DNA of 64,000 nucleotides from Tunicatimonas pelagia (GTDB taxonomy: Bacteria; Bacteroidota; Bacteroidia; Cytophagales; Cyclobacteriaceae): positions 4,725,001 to 4,789,000 of the forward strand of contig NZ_CP120683.1 in assembly GCF_030506325.1 (NCBI RefSeq). The letters run 5' to 3'. Both the position numbers and the translations under genes were made by a program. Each line of letters starts with the position of its first letter. Position 1 is the first letter of the stretch. The notes beneath the pieces were generated by a model that made no database searches, was not told the DNA's origin, and saw only the letters and a list, made by a program, of their open reading frames with translations. Of the stretch, positions 18,954 through 27,781 are shown in pieces.

Positions 18954-20945
18954 CTATTGCACCGGAAGCATCTCAGGTTCAATCCAGTTATCATCTTCCC
19001 GAATTAGCTCAATTAGTTCGTCTACGGCTTGCTCGGAGGGAACGTTGCGCTTAACCACATCCTGCCCCCGATACAAAGTGATCTTTCCTTTGCCGGAACC
19101 CACGTAGCCGTAATCGGCATCAGCCATTTCACCGGGCCCGTTAACAATGCAGCCCATAATCCCGATTTTGACTCCCTTCAAATGATCGGTGCGTTGACGA
19201 ATCATAGCGGTGGTTTCCTGAAGATCGAACAGCGTACGTCCGCAGGAAGGGCAGGAGATGTACTCAGTTTTGGACATACGGGTGCGAGCCGCCTGCAAAA
19301 TACCGAAGGAGATACCGTTGTTTCGTTTTATCTCATTGAGCTGTTCAGCGCGATCATCCGATAGAGCAGTGCTTAGCATAATGCCGTCGCCAAAGCCATC
19401 GATCAACAAGCCGCCTACATCGGTGGCCGCGTACAACGGAAGTTGCTCTTCGTTAGCTTCCGTATATTTCCGCAGTACAATCACAGGATTGGATACTTGC
19501 GCTTCCAGTAGGTTGAAGAAGAACTTACGCTGCTCGGGCATGGCGTGCTGATTTTCGGTATCCAGCAGTAGCACCAGCGTAGCATCGTCCTTGAGTGTGT
19601 GAATGAATGTATCGTTCCAGTCTTCTAACCGAGTGTGCAGAAAATTTAATTGCTGATGACGAGCTTCGTTCTGCTGGTACTCTTTTAGCGATAAAAATAG
19701 CGGATATTTATTCTGCTGATCTTCTTGCTGCTGCCACACCGTGAAGTTCTGAATCTCTTTCAATCCGTTGGGCAGCATAAAATCTATGGGGCTTTGTCCG
19801 GTGTAGACATAATCACAGCCTTGGTCGTTCATCGTCCACTTGTCTAGTTCCGGCAGGTAAAAATGTCCTACGTGCTTTAGGTCGCGGTACGTCCACTCGG
19901 TAACCGCCGACACATCGGCAATTACTCGGGGTACATTATCACCTCCAACATTCGCTACCGATTGGGAGCGACGGCGGGAGTAGCTGTACGGATCAGCCGG
20001 AATATTCTCTACGGGAGGAATGGGTTGATGGGGAGTACGATGATCGTAGCGTTTCACCAAATGATAAGCTACCGGAACTTCTTCCTCCGGTTCTTCGGTG
20101 AGCGAAACCCGCACGGTATCACCCAATCCATCTTCTAGCAGTGTACCAATGCCTACGGCAGATTTTATGCGTCCGTCTTCGCCATCACCCGCTTCAGTTA
20201 CGCCCAGGTGCAGTGGGTAGGGCTGCAAGCCTTCTTCGTCTAACTTCTGCACCAGCAAACGGTAGGCCTGCACCATAATCTGGGTGTTGCTGGCCTTCAT
20301 GGAAAGTACCACCTCGTAGTAGTTCAAATCTTCGCAGATGCGGAGAAACTCTAACGCAGATTCTACCATGCCCAGCGGAGTATCACCGTAGCGACTCATA
20401 ATCCGATCAGAGAGTGAACCGTGGTTGGTACCAATTCGCATAGCGGTACCGTATTCTTTGCAGATTTTTACCAGGGGAGTAAATCGCTCGCGGATGCGGT
20501 CAATTTCAGCTTGGTAGCTGGCATCATCGTACTCAATCGTCTCGAACTTCTTCTTATCTGCGTAGTTTCCCGGATTGATTCGTACTTTTTCTACCAGTCG
20601 AGCAGCCAGTTCGGCAGCGTTAGGGGTAAAATGAATATCGGCAATCAGCGGAGTCTCGTGTCCTAACTTTCGCAGTTCCTTCCGAATATTTTCCAGGTTC
20701 TTAGCTTCTTTAATGCTAGGTGCCGTAATTCGAATATACTCGCAACCGGCCTCAATCATGCGTAAGCACTGCTCGACCGAACCCTGCGTATCCATAGTAT
20801 CCACGGTTGTCATGGATTGTACTCGAATGGGATTGGTTCCGCCCATCGGCAAATCGCCAATATTAACCACTCGAGTGGGTCGGCGAACATACTCCGTCAG
20901 ACTTGGACAGTAGGGTTGGAATGAAGCAATTTCGGAAGTAAGCAT
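18954..20945 (-). CDS. ispG: 4-hydroxy-3-methylbut-2-enyl diphosphate synthase IspG (long form)
   Basis: A 663-residue enzyme of the non-mevalonate isoprenoid pathway that reductively converts methylerythritol cyclodiphosphate to HMBPP using a [4Fe-4S] cluster. The N-terminal TIM barrel begins with RVVNIGDLPMGGTNPIRVQSM. A large central insertion (about 280-530) corresponds to the extra domain of the plant and Bacteroidota form, which makes it much longer than the approximately 370-residue enteric enzyme. The C-terminal cluster domain shows SCPSCGRTLFDL and GCIVNGPGEMADADYGYVG, including the cluster cysteines. It appears intact. A family A repeat fills the upstream gap. Confidence 0.96.
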   Translation of the reverse strand: MLTSEIASFQPYCPSLTEYVRRPTRVVNIGDLPMGGTNPIRVQSMTTVDTMDTQGSVEQCLRMIEAGCEYIRITAPSIKEAKNLENIRKELRKLGHETPLIADIHFTPNAAELAARLVEKVRINPGNYADKKKFETIEYDDASYQAEIDRIRERFTPLVKICKEYGTAMRIGTNHGSLSDRIMSRYGDTPLGMVESALEFLRICEDLNYYEVVLSMKASNTQIMVQAYRLLVQKLDEEGLQPYPLHLGVTEAGDGEDGRIKSAVGIGTLLEDGLGDTVRVSLTEEPEEEVPVAYHLVKRYDHRTPHQPIPPVENIPADPYSYSRRRSQSVANVGGDNVPRVIADVSAVTEWTYRDLKHVGHFYLPELDKWTMNDQGCDYVYTGQSPIDFMLPNGLKEIQNFTVWQQQEDQQNKYPLFLSLKEYQQNEARHQQLNFLHTRLEDWNDTFIHTLKDDATLVLLLDTENQHAMPEQRKFFFNLLEAQVSNPVIVLRKYTEANEEQLPLYAATDVGGLLIDGFGDGIMLSTALSDDRAEQLNEIKRNNGISFGILQAARTRMSKTEYISCPSCGRTLFDLQETTAMIRQRTDHLKGVKIGIMGCIVNGPGEMADADYGYVGSGKGKITLYRGQDVVKRNVPSEQAVDELIELIREDDNWIEPEMLPVQ

Positions 20946-20948
20946 TTT

Positions 20949-21070
20949 GATAGTGTTATGGTGCGATAGTGTTAAGGTGTTATGGTTCAGAGTTGTTTAA
21001 CACGAAATTAGAACTCAAAATCATAGCTGTAAGTACTCTAGCACTACGGACTATAACACTATACTACTAA
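20949..21070. repeat. Family A octad inverted repeat, copy A1
   Basis: The left arm reads as 8-bp units tagtgtta, tggtgcga, tagtgtta, aggtgtta, tggttcag. The right arm reads as agtactct, agcactac, ggactata, acactata, which are inverted versions of the same unit. The centre also contains gagtt...aactc. It fills the gap between ispG and the SDR gene, both on the minus strand, starting right at the ispG start codon. Confidence 0.7.
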
Positions 21071-21100
21071 TATTTGTTGCTATGGCAAATAAATCAAAAT

Positions 21101-21811
21101 TTAGGTAATATCGCCCAACTGGGGGCGCATTAAAATTTCTTCAATTACGGTTCGGTCGGAAAGTTGGTAGGTGCTAAATACTGCTTCGGCTATATCTTCG
21201 GGTGGCATGAATCGTTCTTCCGGTAAGTCGCTTCCGGCCCAGCTGTTAGTCAGTGTAGCTCCCGGCAAAACGGAGGTGACTCGAATGTGGTGTGGTTTCA
21301 TTTCTTCGCGTAGCACTTTACTCATGCCCAGCAGAGCAAACTTACTGATGCAGTACGAACCACCATTGGTGTACGCCGTAATGCTGGCGGTAGAACAGAT
21401 ATTGAAAATATGCCCCCGCTTTGCTTCTATCATGGCCGGAACTAAGGCGCGAGTCAGGTGATAGGCACTGTACAAATTGGTCTCGATCTGCTTTTCCAGT
21501 GCACCGTCTTCTTCCTGGTAAATTTGTCCTGGTAAAAATACTCCCGCATTGTTCACCAAAACTTCTACCGGAATGTTGGTTGCCTGAACCATCTGAGCAA
21601 AGTCAAGAACGGCTTCTTTTTTGGAAACATCCGTCGGACGAATAAATACCTCAATACCGGGATGCTTTTGGGTAAGTTTGGTTTGTAAAGCCTGCAAGTC
21701 AGCTTCGGTACGGGCACAAAGAGCCAGTGAAAACCCTTCGGCGGCAAAGCGTTGAGCGAGAGCTTTGCCAATCCCTTTTCCGGCTCCGCTAATAACGACT
21801 AATTTTTTCAT
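21101..21811 (-). CDS. Short-chain dehydrogenase/reductase
   Basis: A 236-residue NAD(P)-dependent oxidoreductase of the classical SDR family. The cofactor-binding glycine motif is SGAGKGIG near the N-terminus, the structural NNAG motif is present, and the catalytic Ser-Tyr-Lys set is seen in STASITAYTNGGSYCISK. The final segment suggests a 3-ketoacyl reductase-like or sepiapterin reductase-like member, but the substrate cannot be assigned. Its 3' end lies near ispG, with no functional link evident. It is divergent from hipBA. Confidence 0.88.
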   Translation of the reverse strand: MKKLVVISGAGKGIGKALAQRFAAEGFSLALCARTEADLQALQTKLTQKHPGIEVFIRPTDVSKKEAVLDFAQMVQATNIPVEVLVNNAGVFLPGQIYQEEDGALEKQIETNLYSAYHLTRALVPAMIEAKRGHIFNICSTASITAYTNGGSYCISKFALLGMSKVLREEMKPHHIRVTSVLPGATLTNSWAGSDLPEERFMPPEDIAEAVFSTYQLSDRTVIEEILMRPQLGDIT

Positions 21812-22046
21812 GAACGTATATTCTGTTGTTACGTAAAACCATTTGTTGATTACTTGGTAGAATAGCTGGAATTAAGAAAATTATGGTTACCCCGCTTCTA
21901 CTGAGCATAGTCACGTTGTGCTCTCTTTTTATGTTACAATTGTCTTTAGTATGTATATGGAGTTGGCAATTACTAGCATAGTGCTAATTTTTGACTACGA
22001 TGTAAGTTTTTACCAACAATAAACGTATGTATTTACTCACTTTTCT

Positions 22047-22054
22047 TATCTTTG
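22047..22054 (+). promoter_or_regulatory. Possible -7 promoter element for hipBA
   Basis: TATCTTTG matches the Bacteroidota TAnnTTTG element exactly and lies 44 bases before the hipB-like start. No clear TTG -33 element is seen at the expected distance. If real, autoregulation by the HipB-like protein would be expected near here. Confidence 0.4.
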
Positions 22055-22097
22055 AGCTAGTAAATATCGGCATTACGCGTAGAAAAAGCGATTAAAG

Positions 22098-22445
22098 ATG
22101 GTAAATGCTAACATTGAATGGACTGCCTTAAGCGATAAAGCTATAATTTCTCATATTGGTGAATACATAAAACACCAGCGTTTACTTCAAAATAGAACCC
22201 AGGCGAAAATTGCGGAAATTGCAGGGATTAATCGCTGGACAATGAGCAAAATTGAAAACGGGGAACCCATATCACTAATCTCATTAATACAGATTCTACG
22301 AGCACTCAATTTATTAGATATACTCGAGGTCTTTAAAGTTCAAACTCAGTTTAGTCCTCTTGAACTCGCTAAGTTAGAGAAACAAAAGCGACAAAGGGCG
22401 AGCACAATCAAAAATGATGCGGAGCAAAAGGAAAGCGAATGGTAG
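22098..22445 (+). CDS. HipB-like antitoxin, XRE-family HTH
   Basis: A 115-residue DNA-binding protein. The helix-turn-helix spans about residues 15-70 (IGEYIKHQRLLQNRTQAKIAEIAG region, then INRWTMSKIENGE). The C-terminal tail is basic and charged. Its stop codon overlaps the start of the hipA-like gene in an ATGGTAG arrangement, giving translational coupling as in type II toxin-antitoxin pairs. By family analogy it binds and neutralises the kinase and represses its own operon. Confidence 0.88.
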   Translation: MVNANIEWTALSDKAIISHIGEYIKHQRLLQNRTQAKIAEIAGINRWTMSKIENGEPISLISLIQILRALNLLDILEVFKVQTQFSPLELAKLEKQKRQRASTIKNDAEQKESEW

Positions 22446-23755
22446 AGGTGAAGACAGCATTCGTCAAAATTTGGGGGCAAACTGTGGGAGCCGTGGCCTG
22501 GGATGAGAATCAGAGGTTGGCGACTTTTGAGTACGAACCGAAGTTTAAAGTAAAGAATGTAGACTTGGCTCCTATCAAAATGCCTATTCAGTCTAACCAG
22601 CTAATATTTTCGTTCCCAGAATTAAAGCCTGTAAAAAACAGTGAATACAATACTTTTAAAGGACTGCCGGGCTTATTAGCCGATGTGTTACCGGATAAGT
22701 ACGGAAACCAATTGATCAATATTTGGTTAGCACAGAATGGTCGCCCGGTAGATAGTATGAACCCCGTAGAACAGTTGTGCTTTATTGGAACAAGAGGTAT
22801 GGGGGCATTAGAATTTGAACCAGCGCAGTTCAAGTCAACTAAAACACCTTTTCAAGTTGGGATCGATAGCTTAGTTGATATTACCTATCGGATGCTGAAC
22901 GAACGAGAGAGGTTTGAGGCTAATCTAAAAAAAGAGGAGCAGCGGACGATGACGGAAATACTAAAAATAGGAACATCGGCCGGGGGAGCGAGGCCAAAAG
23001 CAATTATAGCCTACAATAAACAAACCGGGCAAGTCCGTTCCGGGCAAACCGACGCACCAAAAGGGTTTGAACATTGGCTGATAAAGCTGGATGGGGTAAG
23101 TGACGACCAGTTTGGGGCAAGTAAAGGGTACGGACGCGTTGAAATGGCCTACTATCACATGGCGAAAGACTGTGGTATAGACATGATGGAGTCTACGTTA
23201 CTAGAAGAAAATGGGCGGGCACATTTTATGACCAAAAGGTTTGATAGAGAAAATGGTGGTACGAAACACCATATTCAAACGTTTTGTGCCATGCAGCACT
23301 ACGACTTCAATGAAGTTAGGAGTTATAGTTACGAACAATTATTCCAAACGATGAGAATACTTCGCTTGCCGTATCCAGATGCCGAGCAAATGTACCGTAG
23401 AATGGTTTTTAACGTTATTGCTAGAAATTGCGACGACCACACCAAGAACTTCTCTTTCCGGCTTAAAGAAGGAAGCGGCTGGGAGTTAGCACCCGCCTAC
23501 GATGTATGTCATGCCTATCGGCCGGATAGCCTTTGGGTGAGTCAACATGCTTTAAGCATTAATGGAAAAAGGGTAGGAATTGAAAAAAGTGACCTAATAA
23601 CTTTTGCCAAAGCAATAAATATAAAAAAATCAGAAGCTATAATTTCTGAAATAAATGATAAAGTGCAACATTGGGATAACTATGCTGAGAAGGCAAACGT
23701 AGGAGACCAACTACGGGGCTCCATAAAAGCAACATTAATAAATTTTGAGAAATAA
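22439..23755 (+). CDS. HipA-like serine/threonine kinase toxin
   Basis: A 438-residue full-length HipA-family kinase, near the 440 residues of the Escherichia coli toxin. The N-terminal coupling subdomain (about 5-125) begins VKIWGQTVGAVAWDE. The nucleotide-binding and phosphorylation loop is GTSAGGARPK (about residue 178), and the catalytic loop is ARNCDDHTKNFSF (about residue 328). HipA phosphorylates glutamyl-tRNA synthetase, or in some relatives other synthetases, slowing growth and favouring persistence. The target here is unknown. The next gene, mlaE-like, begins 18 bases after the stop on the same strand. Confidence 0.9.
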   Translation: MVEVKTAFVKIWGQTVGAVAWDENQRLATFEYEPKFKVKNVDLAPIKMPIQSNQLIFSFPELKPVKNSEYNTFKGLPGLLADVLPDKYGNQLINIWLAQNGRPVDSMNPVEQLCFIGTRGMGALEFEPAQFKSTKTPFQVGIDSLVDITYRMLNERERFEANLKKEEQRTMTEILKIGTSAGGARPKAIIAYNKQTGQVRSGQTDAPKGFEHWLIKLDGVSDDQFGASKGYGRVEMAYYHMAKDCGIDMMESTLLEENGRAHFMTKRFDRENGGTKHHIQTFCAMQHYDFNEVRSYSYEQLFQTMRILRLPYPDAEQMYRRMVFNVIARNCDDHTKNFSFRLKEGSGWELAPAYDVCHAYRPDSLWVSQHALSINGKRVGIEKSDLITFAKAINIKKSEAIISEINDKVQHWDNYAEKANVGDQLRGSIKATLINFEK

Positions 23756-23773
23756 GAATTGTAATACTCATTT

Positions 23774-24505
23774 ATGAAAAGCATTGGCTCTTACTTATTG
23801 TTTATTGGTACGTTGTTTACCCGAATGGAAGTGTTCAATATTTACGTGAAGCGTACTATTGACGAGGCAGTGAAGATTGGAATTAATTCGTTAACCCTGG
23901 TAGCGATTGTTTCTACCTTTATTGGAATGGTATCGACCCTTCAGACGGCTGCCAACCTGGTGAGCGCGTTTATTCCCCGTAGCGTGGTTAGCTTGGTCGT
24001 ACGTGATATGACGATTCTCGAGCTAGCTCCCACTATTACTTCGGTAGTGTTGGCCGGTAAAGTGGGTTCCAATATTGCGGGTGAACTAGGGACTATGCGA
24101 ATTTCTGAACAGATTGACGCGCTAGAGGTAATGGGAATCAATTCGGCTTCCTATCTAATTGTGCCGAAGGTACTAGGAGCAATGCTGATGTTTCCACTGC
24201 TGGTGATTGTGGCGGGCTTTTTATCGCTGTACGGCGGTTACCTGATCGGCACGTTCATGAACGTAGTTACTGGACAGGAATACGTAGCTGGTCTGCGAAC
24301 CGAGTTTCAGCAGTATAACGTTTTTGTGGCGTTAGTGAAGTCAGTGGTCTTTGCCTTTTTGATCTCGACGGTTTCTGCTTATCAGGGGTATAACACAAGA
24401 GGGGGTGCTTTGGAGGTAGGCCAGGCTAGTACTACCGCCGTGACCAATAGCTGTATTGCGGTGCTTATTGCCGATTACGTGGTAGTTTCAGTTTTAATTC
24501 AATGA
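23774..24505 (+). CDS. MlaE-family lipid ABC transporter permease
   Basis: A 243-residue integral membrane protein with about five hydrophobic segments and the MlaE core sequence (ELAPTITSVVLAGKVGSNIA, then GTMRISEQIDALEVMG and APKVLGAM-like VPKVLGAMLMFPLL). It should form the membrane part of a phospholipid transporter between inner and outer membranes. The ATPase partner follows within 95 bases. The MlaD-type substrate-binding gene usually found with them is not in this window. Its short distance to hipA suggests read-through from that operon. Confidence 0.9.
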   Translation: MKSIGSYLLFIGTLFTRMEVFNIYVKRTIDEAVKIGINSLTLVAIVSTFIGMVSTLQTAANLVSAFIPRSVVSLVVRDMTILELAPTITSVVLAGKVGSNIAGELGTMRISEQIDALEVMGINSASYLIVPKVLGAMLMFPLLVIVAGFLSLYGGYLIGTFMNVVTGQEYVAGLRTEFQQYNVFVALVKSVVFAFLISTVSAYQGYNTRGGALEVGQASTTAVTNSCIAVLIADYVVVSVLIQ

Positions 24506-24598
24506 ATGGCTAAGAGCGCGGAGCTAGGGGCTTGGTATTAGAGATATCTGTTTTCTCCTTGTGCCCAGCTCCCTGCCTTTACATCAATCATTAAAGTT

Positions 24599-25348
24599 AT
24601 GATCCATATTGAAGATATTAAAAAGGCCTTCGGCGATAAAGAAATACTAAAGGGTATCAGCGGGGTTTTTGAAAAAGGACAGACTAACCTGATTATCGGG
24701 GCTAGCGGTACCGGAAAGAGTGTGCTACTCAAGTCTATTGTGGGTTTAGTGCCACCCGATACCGGAACTGTTTACTACAACGACCGAGATTTTACCCACG
24801 CCGATAAAGACTTACGAACCGAAATTCGTCGCGAGATTGGAATGCTGTTTCAAGGAGTAGCTCTGTTTGATTCGCTCAATGTGGAAAACAACGTGAAGTT
24901 TCCGCTGGATACGCTAACCGATACGCCCGAAGATGAGAAACTTGACCGGGTAAACCACTGCCTGAAGCGAGTAGGACTAGAAGGCTCTAACAAGAAAATG
25001 CCCTCCGAACTCAGTGGCGGAATGCAAAAACGGGTCGGTATTGCCCGGGCGATTGTAAACGATATAAAGTATCTGTTCTGCGACGAACCCAACTCCGGCC
25101 TCGACCCCCAAACTTCGGTGCTGATTGACGAGCTTATTAAAGAAATTACCGAAGAGTTGGGTACCACCACCATTGTGGTAACTCATGACATGAACTCAGT
25201 AATTGGCATTGGCGACCATATTCTGTTCTTGTACAAAGGCCATAAACTATGGGAAGGTAGCAACAAAAATATTATGGATACCGATGTACAGGAGCTACGC
25301 GACTTCCTGTTTGCCAATAAATTAATGCGGGCGGGGGCTACTTTTTAG
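24599..25348 (+). CDS. MlaF-like ABC transporter ATPase
   Basis: A 249-residue ATPase. Walker A is GASGTGKS, the ABC signature is LSGGMQKRVGIARA, Walker B ends YLFCDEPNSGLDP, and the switch His is in VVTHDMNSV. The SGGMQKRVGIARA form is typical of the Mla/Ttg2A subgroup, which fits the permease upstream. Together they should power lipid movement across the envelope. The start ATG follows a 94-base spacer. It is convergent with the serine hydrolase gene. Confidence 0.92.
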   Translation: MIHIEDIKKAFGDKEILKGISGVFEKGQTNLIIGASGTGKSVLLKSIVGLVPPDTGTVYYNDRDFTHADKDLRTEIRREIGMLFQGVALFDSLNVENNVKFPLDTLTDTPEDEKLDRVNHCLKRVGLEGSNKKMPSELSGGMQKRVGIARAIVNDIKYLFCDEPNSGLDPQTSVLIDELIKEITEELGTTTIVVTHDMNSVIGIGDHILFLYKGHKLWEGSNKNIMDTDVQELRDFLFANKLMRAGATF

Positions 25349-25360
25349 AAACGCTTACCA

Positions 25361-26389
25361 TCAAATATTCCTTTTCATAATCTTATAGATCTCCTCAGAT
25401 AGTTCGTTCACGTTTCCATGCTTCTGATTGGTTAGAATAGCGATAGTAATTCCTTCTTGCTTGAATCTTCGGACTACGCACTCGTAATTACCGCTAGAAC
25501 CGTGGTGGAGGTGCTCAATAATTTCGTCATCTTCCCAATCGCAGCGACCTAGTGGTGCCTGAATATTATCACCCGCTTTAGCTTCTTGGGAAAGAAATCT
25601 GACCGACTCTTCACTCACGATCTCAAAATATCCTAGTTGCTGAAACCAATTGGCTAGGTCGCGAGCGGTACTACTGAATAGTATTCCACTCACCGCTAGT
25701 TTATAATCATCCTCATCGAACTCATCATCGAAAGGTACGGCCATTAATGATCTATCTTCATAAGGGTATTGATCTTTGATGACCGTGCTTGGCATGTCGT
25801 AAGGAATGAATATATTTTCAGTTACATATTTATTGAAATTCGTGTTGGTAACATTCTCAACTATTTTGATGAGCAGAATAGGGCTGTTATTGGTATAGAG
25901 GTAATCGGTACCTGGTTCAAAGTCAAGGATCTCGATGTTCTTAATTTCGTCCATTATTTCAGCCTCAGTCACGTTGATCCCCTGGCTGAAATACGATCCC
26001 CAATCAATTCTGGGTAGCCCACTGGAGTATTGTAATAAATGCTTTATCGTCACTTCCTGTGACCATTTGGGTAATTCAGGAATGTACTTAGCGATATTTT
26101 CATCTACCTTGATTTGCCCCTTTTCCACCAACTGCATAATAGCTACCGCTGGGAATTCCTTATAAACCGACCCGATGTTGAAGCGATAATCTTCAGTGAG
26201 TAAAGTAGTTTTTGAGCCGTCAGCGTATCCGAATGACTTTTCGTAAACGGTCTCTCCGTCTTTAATCACTAATACATTTCCATTTAGCTTTCCTTCCTGA
26301 TGTTTCTGAGTAAGATAAGCGTCAATGCTTTCTGGATTCTGACATCCGAAGAATAGCGCGATGAAATGAAGAAGAACGAGGTTGGTCAT
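25361..26389 (-). CDS. Secreted serine hydrolase, beta-lactamase class C-like
   Basis: A 342-residue lipoprotein of the penicillin-binding/beta-lactamase-like family. The start at 26389 gives a proper signal (MTNLVLLHFIALFFGCQNP) with a lipidated Cys; a start 12 codons upstream is also open but adds residues before the signal. The catalytic SxxK motif is SVYK in NIGSVYKEFPAV, YxN is YTNNSP, and the third motif is HHGSSG. Members act as peptidases, esterases or beta-lactamases. The substrate is unknown. It is followed upstream on the same strand by two more secreted hydrolases. Confidence 0.85.
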   Translation of the reverse strand: MTNLVLLHFIALFFGCQNPESIDAYLTQKHQEGKLNGNVLVIKDGETVYEKSFGYADGSKTTLLTEDYRFNIGSVYKEFPAVAIMQLVEKGQIKVDENIAKYIPELPKWSQEVTIKHLLQYSSGLPRIDWGSYFSQGINVTEAEIMDEIKNIEILDFEPGTDYLYTNNSPILLIKIVENVTNTNFNKYVTENIFIPYDMPSTVIKDQYPYEDRSLMAVPFDDEFDEDDYKLAVSGILFSSTARDLANWFQQLGYFEIVSEESVRFLSQEAKAGDNIQAPLGRCDWEDDEIIEHLHHGSSGNYECVVRRFKQEGITIAILTNQKHGNVNELSEEIYKIMKRNI

Positions 26390-26493
26390 GCAAATCCTGT
26401 TTTTTGTGAACAAATGAACTTGCAAAGTAATACGAAATGATGGTTTAATTAGCAGGTAAGACCAATTGTTTACTGCATTTTTAGGCAGAATTC

Positions 26494-27759
26494 TTAGAAC
26501 TTTTGGTCAAACTCTTCCGCTATTTTACTACCAGCTACTTCTTCAACAATCTGAAGGAACTCTTCGTATCGGCTTATCTTCTCTGAGGAGGTTCTTTTCA
26601 GAATCGCATAAACTTTTTCTTCTCCTGCCTCATTTAGTAAATCAGCCATTACTAGAGAACCTTTCCAGTATAAATAGAGGTGCCTTTCTTGCAAATTTTG
26701 AATATCCCAAGATTTGATGCTCCCTAGCTCTTTGGTTTGCTCTCTGTAGTAATTAGTGAGTGATTGCATATTCTTATCTCCGTATTTTTCATTACGCGCT
26801 AACAGCTTAGAAAACTCGGCTAATCCCTCGTTCAAAAAATCATGGTAGGTACCTAGGGTGCCGTGGCGCCACCAGAAATGGGCAATTTCGTGACTCAAAA
26901 CGTCATACTGTGCATCTGCATTCCGCCCGTTGTTGAGCATAATAAACTTTCCGTTAGCAGAGAAGCCGCCGTTGCTAACGCCCTCGATATCCCGATTAGG
27001 AAAGAAAATCTTCATATGATTAGTTTTGCTCTCAACAGCCCCAAACCTTTCATCAAAGAAAGTTAAAAGCTGTTGGGTATATTGCTGTAAACTATCGACC
27101 AAAGGATCATCAGGTTCTAAAACGTAAAAATCAACGGTGTATGGAGTTACACTTGTTCGAGTCCGATGCAGTTGATCGGAGAGCATTACGATAATCCTAC
27201 CCGGAGTTACGAGCTCTTCATGAATTCTCCACTTGGTCTCTTCCTGTTGAATAACCTCTCCGGCTGATATTACTTCGTACTGGGAGGGGGCAGTTAGCGT
27301 AATATCGTAAGTAAGCCAAGATTCTTCTAACGATACTGGGTACCACATAGCTCCTACTGATAGTTCCGTCCAAGCTGGAGTAATATTACCACGATCTATG
27401 AACTGATCGGCTTGTATAGTTCCTTCGTATGTGAAATGAATCTTGGTTTCACCACCCTCTTTTATTTCGTCCTTAAAACGGATATGGACTTCTGCAACAT
27501 GAGAAAGAAAGCCTTCTCCGTTTGTGAACCATATAGAGTCCACGTCCTCGCTAGTTACCTCTATAGGTTGAAAGGCACTATTTAGCCAATAAACGATATC
27601 TGTAGTAGGTTTATCGGCAATAAAGTCAAGTTTACAATTAACTTTTAAGTACCCTTCGGAGGGCTTCACTGCTACATCAATCCGATAGTGGTTGCTCAGA
27701 CTCTGAGCATACGTATTGAAGCTTAATGCGAGCAAAATTAGAAGAATAACTTTTTTCAT
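26494..27759 (-). CDS. Secreted M1-like gluzincin metallopeptidase
   Basis: A 421-residue protein with a signal peptide (MKKVILLILLALSFNTYAQ). The zinc motif HEIAHFWW is followed by NEGLAEF, the third ligand arrangement of M1 aminopeptidase-like enzymes, although the spacing between HExxH and the Glu is two residues shorter than in canonical M1. The SNGGFSANG segment takes the place of the usual GxMEN substrate motif. It is also shorter than classical aminopeptidases, lacking the C-terminal helical domain. A periplasmic peptidase role is inferred. Confidence 0.78.
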   Translation of the reverse strand: MKKVILLILLALSFNTYAQSLSNHYRIDVAVKPSEGYLKVNCKLDFIADKPTTDIVYWLNSAFQPIEVTSEDVDSIWFTNGEGFLSHVAEVHIRFKDEIKEGGETKIHFTYEGTIQADQFIDRGNITPAWTELSVGAMWYPVSLEESWLTYDITLTAPSQYEVISAGEVIQQEETKWRIHEELVTPGRIIVMLSDQLHRTRTSVTPYTVDFYVLEPDDPLVDSLQQYTQQLLTFFDERFGAVESKTNHMKIFFPNRDIEGVSNGGFSANGKFIMLNNGRNADAQYDVLSHEIAHFWWRHGTLGTYHDFLNEGLAEFSKLLARNEKYGDKNMQSLTNYYREQTKELGSIKSWDIQNLQERHLYLYWKGSLVMADLLNEAGEEKVYAILKRTSSEKISRYEEFLQIVEEVAGSKIAEEFDQKF

Positions 27760-27781
27760 AAGGTTAGGTCTATTTGTAGAG

